Of a stretch of DNA of 64,000 nt, positions 7,928-18,835 are shown piece by piece. The stretch is from Synechococcus sp. LA31 (GTDB lineage Bacteria; Cyanobacteriota; Cyanobacteriia; PCC-6307; Cyanobiaceae), in NCBI RefSeq assembly GCF_018502385.1, contig NZ_CP075523.1, forward strand, positions 2,356,001-2,420,000, given 5' to 3'. The notes under the pieces were generated by a model. That model ran no database searches. It was not told the origin of the DNA and worked only from the letters and a program-made list of their open reading frames with translations. The position numbers were made by a program, and so were the translations under genes. The stretch's first letter is position 1, and each line of letters begins with the position of its first letter.

Positions 7928-7942
7928 ATGCAAAATCTGCAT
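7928..7942. promoter_or_regulatory. 15-bp dyad upstream of LysR-like paralogue 2
   Basis: ATGC-N7-GCAT forms a perfect 4-bp dyad within an A+T-rich core, in the divergent region between the minus-strand regulator and the plus-strand gene at 8033. Size and place suit a LysR-type operator (T-N11-A class). The match is short and could be chance. Confidence 0.3.
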
Positions 7943-8032
7943 AAGCGGAGGGGGTGGCTGAGTTGGTGCGCTGGCGCTGTTCTGGTGTCGTAGCCGGTTT
8001 TTGCTTAAGGTCGCTTCTCCCTTAAACGGCTC

Positions 8033-8566
8033 ATGGCACGGGTGTCTCAGTCAGCCCAGCCCAGGCCGCAGCAGATCTGGCGGGGGCCGTTGGTGGCGGG
8101 TCTCTGTTTTGGTGTCGCCTACGGCGTCACCCAGCGGTTGCTCAGCGTCAACGTGGTTGAGCTGATCCGTTTCGGCCCTGGCTTCGATGTGCAGGTGTTC
8201 CCGGGCACGAGCCTCGAGAGCATGAAGCTGCGCTACGGCGCCGCCGAGGCGGAGATCCGCGGTGATCTCGAACTGCAGGAGCTGGAGCGGCAGCAGCAGG
8301 CGGAAGCGAAGAAGCGGGCCGAAGAAGCGAAGCAGGCCGAGGAAGCGCTCAAGCGTTCTGCCGCCGCTGAGCCCCTGAGCGAGCCCGATCTTCCGGCGGT
8401 CGATCCACTCCCCGCACCCGAACCTCTGTTGGCACCGAAGCCCAAGCCCAAACCCAAACCCAAGCCTGATCCGGCTCAGCAACCCAGGCCCGCGGCAATG
8501 CCAGCTCCTCTGCCCGTGCCCGCGCCACAACCGGTTCCAACGGCGCCTCCCGCTCCCCAGCTCTGA
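8033..8566 (+). CDS. Membrane-anchored hypothetical protein with coiled coil and Pro-rich tail
   Basis: The 177-residue protein has one N-terminal hydrophobic segment (about residues 19-38, LVAGLCFGVAYGVTQRLL), a short structured part (FPGTSLESMKLRYG), then a charged Glu/Gln/Lys/Ala coiled coil (about 78-112) and a low-complexity tail rich in Pro, Ala and Lys with a run of KP repeats. It resembles conserved picocyanobacterial proteins of unknown function. It is codirectional with the next gene and the UbiB-like kinase, suggesting a small operon. No catalytic motif is visible. Confidence 0.7.
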   Translation: MARVSQSAQPRPQQIWRGPLVAGLCFGVAYGVTQRLLSVNVVELIRFGPGFDVQVFPGTSLESMKLRYGAAEAEIRGDLELQELERQQQAEAKKRAEEAKQAEEALKRSAAAEPLSEPDLPAVDPLPAPEPLLAPKPKPKPKPKPDPAQQPRPAAMPAPLPVPAPQPVPTAPPAPQL

Positions 8567-8616
8567 TCTGCCACAGTTTCAGCAGATCTCCCCTGGCCTC
8601 GGCCCGATCGGCTGCC

Positions 8617-8922
8617 ATGAGCACACCCCAGACCCTGGTGCAGGCAGCACTGAATCGGCTTTCGGCCCGCCTTGGCAGTGGTTTGGCTGATGTGGCGGCC
8701 GGCTTGGCCGTGCTCGCCCAGGACGCGCCTGAGCGGTTTCGCCAGGAGTGGGATCTGTTTCGTGAGGAGGTGGAACTGGAGGCTCAACGGCTTGAGCGGA
8801 GTGAGCCTGATCCTGCTGTGGATCCTGAGGTGCACCCCGTGCCGGCGGATCCTCAGCAGCAGATTGATCAGCTGCGCGCCCAGGTGGCTCGGGTGGCGCG
8901 GTGCCTGGAGGAGCAGGCCTGA
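8617..8922 (+). CDS. Conserved hypothetical protein upstream of the ABC1 kinase
   Basis: A 101-residue, mainly helical acidic protein with no membrane segment. The first half (TLVQAALNRLSARLGSGLAD) is amphipathic, and the end (DPQQQIDQLRAQVARVARCL) is a probable coiled coil. Its TGA overlaps the ATG of the following UbiB-like gene (8920-8924), so the two are translationally coupled and may work together. No family was recognised. Confidence 0.75.
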   Translation: MSTPQTLVQAALNRLSARLGSGLADVAAGLAVLAQDAPERFRQEWDLFREEVELEAQRLERSEPDPAVDPEVHPVPADPQQQIDQLRAQVARVARCLEEQA

Positions 8923-10601
8923 TGCCCGCTCTCACGCAGGGCTTTCGCAGCGCTAGCCGGGTGCTGCGCATTTGGTCGGCCGTGTTTCAGCTTTTGCTCT
9001 GGCTGTGGCTCGATGCCCGCAACTGGAGCTACCCCGGTGGCGTGAGCGAGGCACGCCGCGCGGCGCGTCAGCGGCGCCGGGCCCGTTGGCTCACGGCTGA
9101 ACTGCTCGAGCTGGGCTCGGCCTTCATCAAATTGGGGCAGCTGCTCTCGGCACGGCCTGATGTGCTGCCCGCCAGTTGGGTGGACGAGCTCTCTCGCTTG
9201 CAAGACAGCGTTCCCGCGTTCTCGTTTGAAACCGCACAGGCGCTGCTGGAGCAGGAACTGGGCGACCGCTGTGCCGAGATCATCGACCTCGACCCCGATC
9301 CCCTCGGCGCCGCCAGCCTTGCGCAGGTGCACCGCGCCAGCTTGCGCAGCGGGCGCCAGGTGGTGTTCAAGATCCAGCGCCCAGGTCTGGAGCGGTTGTT
9401 CCGACTGGATTTGGAGGTGATGCAGCAGGTGGCCGCTGTGTTGCAGCGCCATCCCAGCTGGGGCGTGGGGCGCGATTGGGTGTCGATCGCCCAGGAGTGC
9501 CGGCGGGTGTTGTTGCGGGAGCTGGATTTCCGCCTGGAAGCGGAGCATGCCGCCCGTTTCCGCCAGCAGTTTCTCGACGATCCAGGCATTCGCATTCCAG
9601 CGGTGGTGTGGGAGCTCACCACTCGGCGAGTGCTCTGCCTTGATTACGTGCCTGGCATCAAGATCAACGACCGCGAAGCGATTCTTGAGGCCGGTATCGA
9701 TCCGGCTGTGGTGGCGGAGAAGGGAGCAGCGAGTTATCTGCAACAGCTGGTGCGCTTTGGTTTCTTTCACGCCGATCCCCATCCGGGCAACCTGGCCGTG
9801 GCCCGCGATGGCGCGCTGATCTACTACGACTTCGGCATGGTGGGCAGCCTGTCGCAAGGGCTGCGCAGTCGCTTGGGCCGCATGGTGACGGCCGCCGCTG
9901 CCAGGGATGCCGGCGCTTTGGTGAGCGAATTGCAGGCCGCCGGTGTGATCGCTGCCGATATCGACCCAGGCCCGGTGCGGCGTCTGGTGCGGGTGATGCT
10001 CACCGAAGCGCTCACGCCACCCTTCTCCGCCAATGTGATTGAGAAGCTCTCGGGAGATCTCTATGAGTTGGTATACGGCCAGCCATTCCGGCTACCGCCG
10101 GAGCTGATCTTCGTGATGCGCGCTCTGTCCACCTTTGAGGGGGTGGGCCGCAGCCTCGACCCCAGCTTTAGCCTCGTGGCCATCGCCCGCCCCTACCTGC
10201 TGCCGCTGATGACTGGTTCTGGCAATGCTCCCAACGACCTGTTCAATCAGCTGGGACGCCAGGCGGTGGAGGTGGGCAGCCGCGCACTGGGCTTGCCCCA
10301 GCGCTTGGATGACAGTTTGGTGCGGATTGAGCAGGGTGACCTGCAGGTGCAAATCCGCGCTGGCGAAACCGACCGCCAATTGCGGCGCATGGTGACCGCT
10401 CAGCACGCGATTGGTCAGTCGGTGTTGCTGGGGTGTCTAAGTCTGGCCACAGCACTCCTCGCCGCAAGTGCGCGGCCAGCGTTGGCGGTGGCACCGTTGA
10501 TCCTCGGTGTACCGGTGGGATTGAGCTGGCTGAAGCTGCAGACACGCTTGCGCCGGGACATACGCATTGAAAAGCTGCCCGGCGCAAGCGCAGGCAGCTG
10601 A
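8922..10601 (+). CDS. ABC1/AarF/UbiB-like atypical kinase
   Basis: A 559-residue member of the ABC1 (UbiB/COQ8, ABC1K) family. The N-terminal KxGQ signature is present (ELGSAFIKLGQLLSARPDVL), along with the Ala-rich loop region (DPLGAASLAQVHRA), the ATP lysine in VVFKIQRPGL, and the catalytic FFHADPHPGNLAV and YYDFGMVG motifs. Two hydrophobic helices close the protein (about residues 500-545). Family members act in prenylquinone (plastoquinone/tocopherol) metabolism at membranes. ATG 8922 overlaps the upstream stop and was preferred over GTG 8901. Confidence 0.92.
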   Translation: MPALTQGFRSASRVLRIWSAVFQLLLWLWLDARNWSYPGGVSEARRAARQRRRARWLTAELLELGSAFIKLGQLLSARPDVLPASWVDELSRLQDSVPAFSFETAQALLEQELGDRCAEIIDLDPDPLGAASLAQVHRASLRSGRQVVFKIQRPGLERLFRLDLEVMQQVAAVLQRHPSWGVGRDWVSIAQECRRVLLRELDFRLEAEHAARFRQQFLDDPGIRIPAVVWELTTRRVLCLDYVPGIKINDREAILEAGIDPAVVAEKGAASYLQQLVRFGFFHADPHPGNLAVARDGALIYYDFGMVGSLSQGLRSRLGRMVTAAAARDAGALVSELQAAGVIAADIDPGPVRRLVRVMLTEALTPPFSANVIEKLSGDLYELVYGQPFRLPPELIFVMRALSTFEGVGRSLDPSFSLVAIARPYLLPLMTGSGNAPNDLFNQLGRQAVEVGSRALGLPQRLDDSLVRIEQGDLQVQIRAGETDRQLRRMVTAQHAIGQSVLLGCLSLATALLAASARPALAVAPLILGVPVGLSWLKLQTRLRRDIRIEKLPGASAGS

Positions 10602-10624
10602 TCAAGAAGGCTGAGGCGTGGGGA

Positions 10625-11923
<1,299 letters not shown>

Positions 11924-12042
11924 CTAGGTGTGTCTCGGTGGTCCTTGAAGGGGATCCTATGGGTCGCCCCTGCCGCCCCTCTTGTGCCCGTTGGCACCGA
12001 ACGGTGAGCTCTGGTCAGAATGCGCCTGGCTGATTTGCTTCC

Positions 12043-12444
12043 ATGCGCTTACTCCACACGATGCTGCGGGTCGGCGACCTGGACCGCTCGATCACCTTCT
12101 ATACGGAGGTGCTGGGCATGCGATTGCTACGCCGCAAGGACTACCCCGGTGGACGCTTCACCCTCGCCTTTGTGGGTTATGGCGAGGAGAGCGACACCAG
12201 CGTGCTCGAACTCACCCACAACTGGGACACCAGCAGCTACGAGATCGGTACGGGCTATGGCCACATCGCTCTCGGGGTAGACGACATCGTGGGGGTGTGC
12301 GATCAGATCCGCGCCAAGGGCGGCCGGGTGGTGCGTGAACCGGGTCCAATGAAGAACGGCAGCACGGTGATCGCCTTCGTGGAAGACCCCGACGGCTACA
12401 AGGTGGAACTGATCGAGTTGAGCTCCCGCACCCATGCGGCCTGA
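12043..12444 (+). CDS. gloA: Lactoylglutathione lyase (glyoxalase I)
   Basis: GloA isomerises the methylglyoxal-glutathione hemithioacetal to S-lactoylglutathione, detoxifying a glycolytic by-product. The 133 residues form two vicinal-oxygen-chelate modules. Metal ligands are expected at the His in [16 protein letters not shown], the Glu in [11 protein letters not shown], the His in [11 protein letters not shown] and the Glu in YKVELIEL; all four are present. The length is that of the Ni-type bacterial enzyme. Its 3' end overlaps the clpB-type gene by 11 bases. Its position next to enolase suits the role. Confidence 0.95.
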   Translation: MRLLHTMLRVGDLDRSITFYTEVLGMRLLRRKDYPGGRFTLAFVGYGEESDTSVLELTHNWDTSSYEIGTGYGHIALGVDDIVGVCDQIRAKGGRVVREPGPMKNGSTVIAFVEDPDGYKVELIELSSRTHAA

Positions 12445-15124
12445 CACCCTCACCGCCGAACCCGATCGCTTCAGCGAAGCCGCCTGGGATCTTCTGCTGG
12501 CCAGCCAGGAGCAGGCCCGCCGCTGGCGCCACAGCGAGATGGATGTGGAGCATCTGCTGCAGGTGCTGTTCAGCGATGCCCGCTACGCCAGCTGGATCGA
12601 CCCACTGCCCTTGGATCCCGAGGCACTGCTCGATCAGCTGGATGATTTCTGCGCGGATCAGCCCACCGGCTCGGGCCGTGAGCTCTACATCGGCGAAGCG
12701 CTTGAAGCGCTGCTCGACGGCGCTGAGCGCCGCCGGGCTGTTGCCGGTGCCCAGCTGATTGATGTTCCCCAGATCCTGCTTGCCCTCCTGGAAGATCCAC
12801 GCCTGGGCCGCCCCTTGCTGGTGGCTCAGGGCTTGAGCGAAGACCTGTTGCTGCGTCAGCAACGGCCTGAACCGGTGCGTCGCGCTCCTGAGCCCTCTCC
12901 CCCGCCAGCGGCACCTTCCGCGCCGCCTCGCTCGGCGCCAGCTCCGATCAGCGCAGCAGCCCCAGAGCAGCCTGCGCTCACCTTGGAGCAGGAACCCAGC
13001 GCTCTCGAGCAGTTCGGCCGCGATCTCACCGCCGCCGCCCGCGCCGGCGAGCTGGATCCCGTGATCGGCCGCGACACCGAGATTCGCCGCTTGATGCAGG
13101 TGCTCTCCCGCCGCGGCAAGAACAACCCCGTGCTGATCGGAGAACCGGGCGTGGGTAAAACCGCCATCGCGGAGCTGCTGGCCCAGCGGATCGTGGCCGG
13201 TGAGGTGCCCGATGCCCTCAAGGGTCAGCGCCTGATCAGCCTCGATCTGGGGGCCCTGATCGCCGGTGCCAAATTCCGCGGGCAGTTTGAGGAGCGCCTG
13301 CGCAGCGTGCTCAACGAGGTGCGCGAGGCCGAGCGGGACGGCGCCGGCGTGATCCTCTTCATTGATGAGCTGCACACGGTGGTGGGGCCTGAGCGCTCCA
13401 GCAGCGATGCGGGCAGCATCCTCAAGCCGGCCCTGGCCCGCGGCGATCTGCGCTGCATCGGTGCCACCACCCCTGAGGAGTACAGCCGCACGGTGGAGAA
13501 GGATCCGGCCCTCAACCGCCGTTTCCAGCAGGTGCTGATCAAGGAGCCCGGGCTCGAGGAGAGCACCCTGATCCTGCGCGGCCTGAAAGAGCGCTACGAG
13601 CTGCACCACGGCGTGGCGATCACCGATGGCGCGGTGGTGGCGGCGGCGCGGCTAGCGGATCGCTACATCACGGATCGCTGCCTGCCCGATTCAGCCATTG
13701 ATCTGATTGATGAGGCGGCAGCCCAGCTGCGCATGGAGGTCACCTCCAAACCGCGCCTGGTGGAGGAGGCCGAAGCGGAATTGCGGCGGGTGGAGTTGGC
13801 ACTGCTCTCGGCGGAGAGTGCCCCGGAGGTTGAGCGGGTGACGTTGCAGGAGCAGCGCCGCCTGGCCAGCAGCGCCCTGCAGGAGTTGCAACAGCGCTGG
13901 CAGGGCGAGCGCGAGGAGCTGGCCGAGCTGCGTCAGCTGCTGGCCGACGACGAGAGCCTGCGGCTGCAGATCGCGGAGGCCGAGCGCGATGGGGATCTGG
14001 AAGAGGCGGCGCGCCTGCAATACGACCAGCTGCATGGGGTGCAGCAACGGCGCAGCACGCTGGAGGAGCAGCTGTTGGAGCAGCAGCGCTCGGGCCAGTC
14101 GTTGCTGCGTGAGCAGGTGGAGGAGGGCGATATCGCCGATGTGGTGGCGCGCTGGACGGGTATTCCCGTGCAACGTCTGCTGGCGGGAGAGCGCCAGAAG
14201 CTGCTGGAGCTGGAGCAACGGCTGGGCAAGCGGGTGATCGGGCAGCGGGAGCCGGTGGCGGCGGTGGCTGCGGCGATTCGCCGTGCCCGGGCCGGCATGA
14301 AGGATCCCCGCCGGCCGGTGGGCTCGTTTTTGTTTCTTGGCCCCACGGGTGTGGGCAAAACGGAGCTGGCCAAGGCCCTGGCCGCGGCCCTCTTCGACGA
14401 AGAGGACGCGCTGGTGCGGCTCGACATGAGCGAATTTATGGAGCGCAATGCCGTGGCCCGGCTGCTGGGGGCTCCTCCCGGCTATGTGGGCTACGAGGAG
14501 GGTGGCCAGCTCACCGAGGCCGTGCGCCGCCGCCCGTATGCGGTGCTGCTGCTCGATGAGGTGGAGAAGGCCCACCCGGATGTGTTCAATGTGCTGCTGC
14601 AGGTGCTCGACGACGGCCGCCTCACCGACTCGCAGGGCCGCACCGTGGATTTCCGCCACACCGTGGTGGTGATGACCAGCAACCTGGCCAGTCGCGCCAT
14701 CCTCGACAACGCCCGCGGTGGCGGCGATCCTGCGGCGCTGGAACAACAGGTTGATCAGGCCCTGGCCAGCCAGTTCCGGCCGGAATTCCTCAACCGTATC
14801 GACGAGGTGATCCGCTTCCAGCCCCTTGGGCCTGAAGAGCTGCAGAGCATCGTGCATCTGCAGCTGGCCGAGCTGGCGGCGCTGCTGCGGGAGCAGGGCC
14901 TGGAGCTCCAGGTGGATCCGCCGGTGGTGCCGTGGCTAGCCCAGCAGGGATACGAGCCGGAGTACGGCGCACGGCCGCTGCGTCGTCTGCTGCGTCGCCG
15001 CATCGAAAATCCTCTGGCCACCGAACTGCTCGAGGAGCGCTTCCTCGGCGCGGCCGCCGTGCAGGTGAGCCTGGCTGAGGCTGAGGGCGCGCTGCACTTC
15101 AGTCCCGTCGGCCAGGCCGTTTGA
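12434..15124 (+). CDS. clpB: ClpB-type AAA+ disaggregase/chaperone (second, ClpB2-like form)
   Basis: The 896-residue protein has the class-I Clp layout: a divergent N domain (residues 1-150), a Pro/Ala-rich linker (about 155-185), first AAA+ module (Walker A GEPGVGKT, Walker B ILFIDELH, Arg-finger region ALNRRFQQ), a coiled-coil middle domain (about 430-540), and a second AAA+ module ([39 protein letters not shown]). There is no recognisable ClpP-binding IGF-type loop, which favours ClpB over ClpC. The Pro-rich linker and weak N domain suggest the cyanobacterial ClpB-II type, often constitutive rather than heat-induced. It lies directly before secE-nusG. Confidence 0.9.
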   Translation: MRPDTLTAEPDRFSEAAWDLLLASQEQARRWRHSEMDVEHLLQVLFSDARYASWIDPLPLDPEALLDQLDDFCADQPTGSGRELYIGEALEALLDGAERRRAVAGAQLIDVPQILLALLEDPRLGRPLLVAQGLSEDLLLRQQRPEPVRRAPEPSPPPAAPSAPPRSAPAPISAAAPEQPALTLEQEPSALEQFGRDLTAAARAGELDPVIGRDTEIRRLMQVLSRRGKNNPVLIGEPGVGKTAIAELLAQRIVAGEVPDALKGQRLISLDLGALIAGAKFRGQFEERLRSVLNEVREAERDGAGVILFIDELHTVVGPERSSSDAGSILKPALARGDLRCIGATTPEEYSRTVEKDPALNRRFQQVLIKEPGLEESTLILRGLKERYELHHGVAITDGAVVAAARLADRYITDRCLPDSAIDLIDEAAAQLRMEVTSKPRLVEEAEAELRRVELALLSAESAPEVERVTLQEQRRLASSALQELQQRWQGEREELAELRQLLADDESLRLQIAEAERDGDLEEAARLQYDQLHGVQQRRSTLEEQLLEQQRSGQSLLREQVEEGDIADVVARWTGIPVQRLLAGERQKLLELEQRLGKRVIGQREPVAAVAAAIRRARAGMKDPRRPVGSFLFLGPTGVGKTELAKALAAALFDEEDALVRLDMSEFMERNAVARLLGAPPGYVGYEEGGQLTEAVRRRPYAVLLLDEVEKAHPDVFNVLLQVLDDGRLTDSQGRTVDFRHTVVVMTSNLASRAILDNARGGGDPAALEQQVDQALASQFRPEFLNRIDEVIRFQPLGPEELQSIVHLQLAELAALLREQGLELQVDPPVVPWLAQQGYEPEYGARPLRRLLRRRIENPLATELLEERFLGAAAVQVSLAEAEGALHFSPVGQAV

Positions 15125-15196
15125 TCACGTCCGGTAGGGTGGCTGTTTGCGCAACAGCGTGAGCGCTCGCTGTGCGAACCCCTTCTGGACACTCCG

Positions 15197-15409
15197 GTGG
15201 AAACCCCGACAGAGCCACAACCCAACCCGCCAGCCTCCGAGGGCTTTGTGGGCAACACCGTGGCCGAGCTCCGCAAGGTGGTGTGGCCCAGTCGCCAGCA
15301 GCTGTTCGCCGAGTCGGTGGCTGTGATCCTGATGGTGACCCTCTCGGCCTTCGCCATCGCCGCCATCGATCGCTTCTACAGCTGGGTGAATGCCCAGGTG
15401 TTCCGCTGA
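15197..15409 (+). CDS. secE: Preprotein translocase subunit SecE
   Basis: The 70-residue product (GTG start) is the short single-span SecE found in cyanobacteria and Gram-positives. The amphipathic clamp helix with the conserved VAELRKVVWPSRQQLF motif (residues 22-38) is followed by one transmembrane segment (about 41-60). SecE stabilises SecY in the SecYEG channel. It is placed 27 bases before the likely nusG start, the classic secE-nusG-rplK order. Confidence 0.96.
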   Translation: METPTEPQPNPPASEGFVGNTVAELRKVVWPSRQQLFAESVAVILMVTLSAFAIAAIDRFYSWVNAQVFR

Positions 15410-15436
15410 TTCATCGTTCTTCCCTTGCCGTTGCCC

Positions 15437-16096
15437 GTGTCCGACGTTGATCTGAGCCCCGAAGAGTTGGCTGTTGCCGATGTGGCCGAGGTGGCTGAAG
15501 CCCCGGCTCCTGCCGTTGCCGAAGGGCGTGCTCCGATCGCCCGCTGGTATGCGGTGCAGGTGGCCTCCAGCTGTGAGAAGAAGGTGAAGGCCACGCTCGA
15601 GCAGCGCGCCGTGACCCTGGGCGTGGACAACCGCATCCTCGAGATCGAAATCCCGCAGACCCCGGCGGTGAAGCTCAAGAAAGACGGCAGCCGCACCAGC
15701 ACCGAAGAGAAGGTGTTCCCCGGCTATGTGCTCGTGCGCATGGTGCTGGATGAGGACACGATGATGGCGGTGCGCAGCACCCCGAACGTGATCAACTTTG
15801 TGGGCGCTGAAGATCGCCGCGCCACCGGCAAGGCCCGCGGTCACATCAAACCCCGCCCCCTCAGCCGCTCCGAGGTGGATCGCATCTTCAAGCGCGCCGC
15901 TGAGAAGAAGCCTGTGGTGAAGGTCGACCTCACCGAGGGCGATCAGATCTTGGTCACGGCTGGTCCGTTCAAGGATTTCCAGGGCGAGGTGATCGAAGTG
16001 TCGGGCGAGCGCAACAAGCTCAAGGCCCTGCTCTCAATCTTCGGCCGGGAAACCCCGGTGGAACTCGAGTTCTCCCAGATCAGCAAGCAGAGCTGA
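15437..16096 (+). CDS. nusG: Transcription antitermination/elongation factor NusG
   Basis: NusG binds RNA polymerase and tunes pausing and termination. GTG 15437 gives 219 residues beginning [14 protein letters not shown] four codons upstream is also in frame. After an acidic Ala-rich extension of about 30 residues comes the NGN domain ([15 protein letters not shown], then FPGYVLVRM and [10 protein letters not shown]), and then the KOW domain ([19 protein letters not shown]). It lies between secE and rplK and is probably cotranscribed with both. Confidence 0.96.
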   Translation: MSDVDLSPEELAVADVAEVAEAPAPAVAEGRAPIARWYAVQVASSCEKKVKATLEQRAVTLGVDNRILEIEIPQTPAVKLKKDGSRTSTEEKVFPGYVLVRMVLDEDTMMAVRSTPNVINFVGAEDRRATGKARGHIKPRPLSRSEVDRIFKRAAEKKPVVKVDLTEGDQILVTAGPFKDFQGEVIEVSGERNKLKALLSIFGRETPVELEFSQISKQS

Positions 16097-16105
16097 TTCC
16101 GGTGC

Positions 16106-16130
16106 GGCCGTCTCCCTGCGGAGGGCGGCC
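16106..16130 (+). other. Hairpin between nusG and rplK
   Basis: GGCCG (16106-16110) pairs with CGGCC (16126-16130), and TCC with GGA inside. No T-run follows. It may be a processing or regulatory element in the rplK leader, the region where ribosomal protein L1 binds its own mRNA in other bacteria. This role is inferred. Confidence 0.35.
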
Positions 16131-16214
16131 ACAGGCGGTGTTCCGGTCTCCGGGATCCGCCGCACCCGCTGCCCTAGGGTCGCGGATCCGCAGATTGCTC
16201 AAGACGCCAGGACG

Positions 16215-16640
16215 ATGGCAAAAAAAGTTGTAGCTGTGATCAAGCTGGCCCTCCAGGCCGGTAAAGCCAACCCCGCGCCGCCGGTGGGCCCTGCCCTCGG
16301 TCAGCACGGCGTGAACATCATGGCGTTCTGCAAGGAGTACAACGCTCGGACGCAGGACAAGGCTGGCTATGTGATTCCGGTTGAAATCTCGGTTTTTGAA
16401 GACCGCAGTTTCACCTTCATCACCAAGACCCCTCCCGCTTCCGTGCTGATCAACAAAGCAGCCGGCATCGAGAAGGGTGCTGCCACCTCCTCCAAGGGTT
16501 CCGTGGGCGCCATCAGCCGCGCACAGCTCGAGGAGATCGCCAAGACCAAGCTGCCCGACCTCAACTGCACCAGCGTTGACTCGGCTATGCGCATCATCGA
16601 AGGCACCGCCCGCAACATGGGCGTTGCCGTGAAGGACTGA
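16215..16640 (+). CDS. rplK: 50S ribosomal protein L11
   Basis: A 141-residue L11, part of the GTPase-associated stalk base of the large subunit. The N-terminal domain has the classic [20 protein letters not shown] stretch, and the C-terminal RNA-binding domain ends with the family signature ([20 protein letters not shown]). A Lys-rich start [11 protein letters not shown] fits the family. It is followed 93 bases later by rplA, as in most bacteria. Confidence 0.98.
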   Translation: MAKKVVAVIKLALQAGKANPAPPVGPALGQHGVNIMAFCKEYNARTQDKAGYVIPVEISVFEDRSFTFITKTPPASVLINKAAGIEKGAATSSKGSVGAISRAQLEEIAKTKLPDLNCTSVDSAMRIIEGTARNMGVAVKD

Positions 16641-16641
16641 A

Positions 16642-16668
16642 ATCAGCGGGCCTCGGCCCAACGCTGAT
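16642..16668 (+). other. Hairpin between rplK and rplA
   Basis: ATCAGCG (16642-16648) pairs perfectly with CGCTGAT (16662-16668), and an inner GGCC-TC-GGCC can extend it. There is no T-run, so termination is unlikely. An RNA processing or translational control element for rplA is possible. Confidence 0.4.
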
Positions 16669-16733
16669 CCCCGTCCCCTTCTTGTCCCTTATCGGGGGAG
16701 AGCCCTTGGGCTCGCCTGCACCCCACGCCTGAC

Positions 16734-17441
16734 ATGCCCAAAGTTTCCAAGCGTTATTCCGCCGCCTTCGGCAAGGTTGAGACCCGCACCTATTCCCCGT
16801 TGGATGCGGTGGAACTGGTGAAGGCCAACGCCACCGCCAAGTTCGACGAGACCGTTGAGGCCCACGCCCGCCTCGGCATCGACCCGAAGTACACCGACCA
16901 GCAGCTGCGCACCACCGTGGCGCTGCCCCACGGCACCGGCCAGAGCATCCGCATCGCCGTGATCGCCCGTGGTGAAAAGGTTGCCGAGGCCAAGGCTGCC
17001 GGCGCCGACCTGGCTGGTGACGACGAGCTGGTGGACACCATCGCCAAGGGCGAGATGGAGTTCGACCTGCTGATCGCTACCCCCGACATGATGCCCAAGG
17101 TGGCCAAGCTGGGTCGTGTGCTCGGCCCCCGTGGCCTGATGCCCAACCCCAAGGCAGGCACGGTCACCACCGATCTGGCTGGCGCCATTAGCGAGTTCAA
17201 GGCCGGCAAGCTTGAGTTCCGCGCTGACCGCACCGGCATCGTGCACGTGCGTTTCGGGAAAGCCAGCTTCGACGCCGCCAAGCTGCTCGACAACCTCAAG
17301 GCCCTCCAGGAGACCATCGACCGCAACAAGCCCAGCGGTGCGAAGGGTCGCTATTGGAAGAGCCTCTACATCACCTCCACCATGGGTCCCTCGGTGGAAG
17401 TGGATGTGTCCGCCCTGCAGGACATCAAGCAGGACGGCTGA
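16734..17441 (+). CDS. rplA: 50S ribosomal protein L1
   Basis: A 235-residue L1 protein that binds the mobile L1 stalk of 23S rRNA and in many bacteria represses the rplK-rplA mRNA. Signatures include [20 protein letters not shown], the central [11 protein letters not shown] motif of L1, and the C-terminal [16 protein letters not shown] strong terminator follows at 17479. Confidence 0.98.
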   Translation: MPKVSKRYSAAFGKVETRTYSPLDAVELVKANATAKFDETVEAHARLGIDPKYTDQQLRTTVALPHGTGQSIRIAVIARGEKVAEAKAAGADLAGDDELVDTIAKGEMEFDLLIATPDMMPKVAKLGRVLGPRGLMPNPKAGTVTTDLAGAISEFKAGKLEFRADRTGIVHVRFGKASFDAAKLLDNLKALQETIDRNKPSGAKGRYWKSLYITSTMGPSVEVDVSALQDIKQDG

Positions 17442-17478
17442 TCGTCAGCGCCTGTCGGCGGGGATCCCCTGCCGCCTT

Positions 17479-17505
17479 GCCCCCGCTCCGGCGGGGGCTT
17501 TGTTG
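17479..17505 (+). terminator. Rho-independent terminator after rplA
   Basis: A perfect 8-bp GC stem (17479-17486 with 17491-17498) with a TCCG loop is followed by TTTGTTGT. It separates rplK-rplA from the rplJ-rplL unit, so rplJ needs its own promoter in 17506-17660 or partial read-through. Confidence 0.75.
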
Positions 17506-17659
17506 TATGTTTGCAAGCTGGCTAACGCCAGAAGGGCACGCGCCCTACCCAAGACAGCAGGTCTGCCCAAGTTCGGCGTTCACTCCGGTGATTCGCTGCC
17601 GTAAGCCGTAAACCCTGCCGAGGTGCACGCGACTGGTTTTGCCCTGGCGGTTCGCTGCT

Positions 17660-17726
17660 GGGGGAATGCAAGCCGCAGCCCCTCGAGTGCATCCGCACTG
17701 GGGCTGCGTACCCGGCTTGTTCCCCC
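17660..17726 (+). promoter_or_regulatory. Structured rplJ leader, probable L10(L12)4 autoregulatory site
   Basis: The leader folds into one long interrupted hairpin: GGGGGAA (17660-17666) with TTCCCCC (17720-17726), AAGCC (17670-17674) with GGCTT (17714-17718), GCAGCCCC (17675-17682) with GGGGCTGC (17700-17707), and AGTGC (17686-17690) with GCACT (17695-17699). Asymmetric bulges of 6 and 3 bases resemble the bent L10-binding leaders known upstream of rplJ in other bacteria. It ends 17 bases before the rplJ ATG. Binding of the L10-L12 complex is expected to repress translation. The rest of the 302-base gap (17506-17659) shows no gene and presumably holds the promoter. Confidence 0.65.
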
Positions 17727-17743
17727 GATCCGATCCGTTTCCT

Positions 17744-18277
17744 ATGGGCCGCACGCTGGAGAACAAGCAACAGATCGTCGAAGAGCTCAAGCAGCTCCTC
17801 GGTGAGGCCGAAATGGCGCTGGTTCTTGATTACAAGGGCCTGTCCATCAAGGAGATGTCTGATCTGCGGACCCGTCTGCAGGCCAGCAACGGTGTGTGCA
17901 AGGTGACCAAAAACACCTTGATGCGCCGTGCCATTGATGGCGACAGCGCTTGGTCGGAACTGGATTCCCTCCTCACCGGCACCAACGCCTTCGTGCTCGT
18001 CAAGGGCGACGTGGGTGGTGCCGTGAAGGCCGTTCAGGCCTTCCAGAAGGACACCAAGAAATCGGAAACGAAGGGCGGCCTTTTCGAAGGCAAGCTCCTC
18101 TCGCAGACCGAAATCAAGGCCATCGGGGATCTGCCCTCCAAGGAGGTGCTCATGGCGCAGATCGCAGGTGCGATCAACGCTGTGGCTACCAAGGTGGCTG
18201 TGGGCATCAACGAAGTTCCCTCCGGTCTTGCCCGGGCGCTCAAGCAGCACGCCGACGGCGAGGGCACGGCCAACTGA
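17744..18277 (+). CDS. rplJ: 50S ribosomal protein L10
   Basis: L10 forms the stalk base that carries L7/L12 dimers. With ATG 17744 the protein is 177 residues and begins [19 protein letters not shown], as in other cyanobacterial L10 proteins. Further upstream codons in the same frame lie inside the structured leader and are not coding. Conserved [17 protein letters not shown] and [11 protein letters not shown] are visible. The C-terminal helix binding L12 is intact. rplL follows after 62 bases. Confidence 0.97.
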   Translation: MGRTLENKQQIVEELKQLLGEAEMALVLDYKGLSIKEMSDLRTRLQASNGVCKVTKNTLMRRAIDGDSAWSELDSLLTGTNAFVLVKGDVGGAVKAVQAFQKDTKKSETKGGLFEGKLLSQTEIKAIGDLPSKEVLMAQIAGAINAVATKVAVGINEVPSGLARALKQHADGEGTAN

Positions 18278-18339
18278 GGCCTGCTCTGCTGAGCTCTCCG
18301 CTCCGACTGTTCACACAGATCTGTTGCTGATTCCCAACC

Positions 18340-18726
18340 ATGTCTGCTACAACCGACCAAATTCTCGAGCAACTGAAGTCGCTCTCTCTGCTTGAAGCTT
18401 CCGAGCTCGTCAAGCAGATTGAAGAGGCTTTCGGTGTGTCCGCCGCCGCGTCTGCCGGCGTTGTGATGGCCGCTCCCGCCGCTGGTGGTGGTGCTGAAGC
18501 CGCTGAAGAGAAGACCGAGTTCGACGTCGTTCTCGAAAGCTTCGACGCTGCTGCCAAGATCAAAGTGCTCAAGGCCGTGCGCGAAGCCACCGGCCTGGGC
18601 CTGGGCGAAGCCAAGGCTCTCGTGGAAGGCGCCCCTTGCTCCGTCAAGGAAGGCGTGTCCAAGGCTGATGCCGAGACCCTCAAGAAGGCCATTGAAGAGG
18701 CCGGCGGCAAGGTCACCATCAAGTGA
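18340..18726 (+). CDS. rplL: 50S ribosomal protein L7/L12
   Basis: The 128-residue stalk protein recruits translational GTPases. It has the N-terminal dimerisation helices ([20 protein letters not shown]), an Ala/Gly hinge (about residues 38-55) and the globular C-terminal domain with [20 protein letters not shown] and the [10 protein letters not shown] ending. It is the last gene of the rplJ-rplL unit, with terminator hairpins right after the stop. Confidence 0.98.
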   Translation: MSATTDQILEQLKSLSLLEASELVKQIEEAFGVSAAASAGVVMAAPAAGGGAEAAEEKTEFDVVLESFDAAAKIKVLKAVREATGLGLGEAKALVEGAPCSVKEGVSKADAETLKKAIEEAGGKVTIK

Positions 18727-18734
18727 TCACGCCC

Positions 18735-18794
18735 GTGGCCCGCTCGTTGGGCCACACCACTCCATCGCCAGCCGGTCCTTCGGGGCCGGCTTTT
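18735..18794 (+). terminator. Terminator region after rplL (two hairpins)
   Basis: The first hairpin pairs GTGGCCC (18735-18741) with GGGCCAC (18749-18755). The second is a classic terminator: an 8-bp stem (18771-18778 with 18783-18790) closed by a TTCG tetraloop and followed by TTTT. Confidence 0.85.
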
Positions 18795-18835
18795 CTCATG
18801 CGGGTCACACCGGTTGGCTGCCCTGCGACCTGCCA

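Noticed and set aside
8442-8470. Tandem short DNA repeat
   Set aside because: It is simply the codons for a Lys-Pro run in the hypothetical protein at 8033, not a separate repeat element.
12212-13609. Long minus-strand open frame opposite the clpB-type gene
   Set aside because: Low-complexity composition, no family pattern, and it lies fully opposite a confidently identified AAA+ gene in GC-rich DNA. Similar long frames opposite argJ (2812-4050), the second half of clpB (13691-14857) and pgk (33948-35399) were rejected for the same reason.
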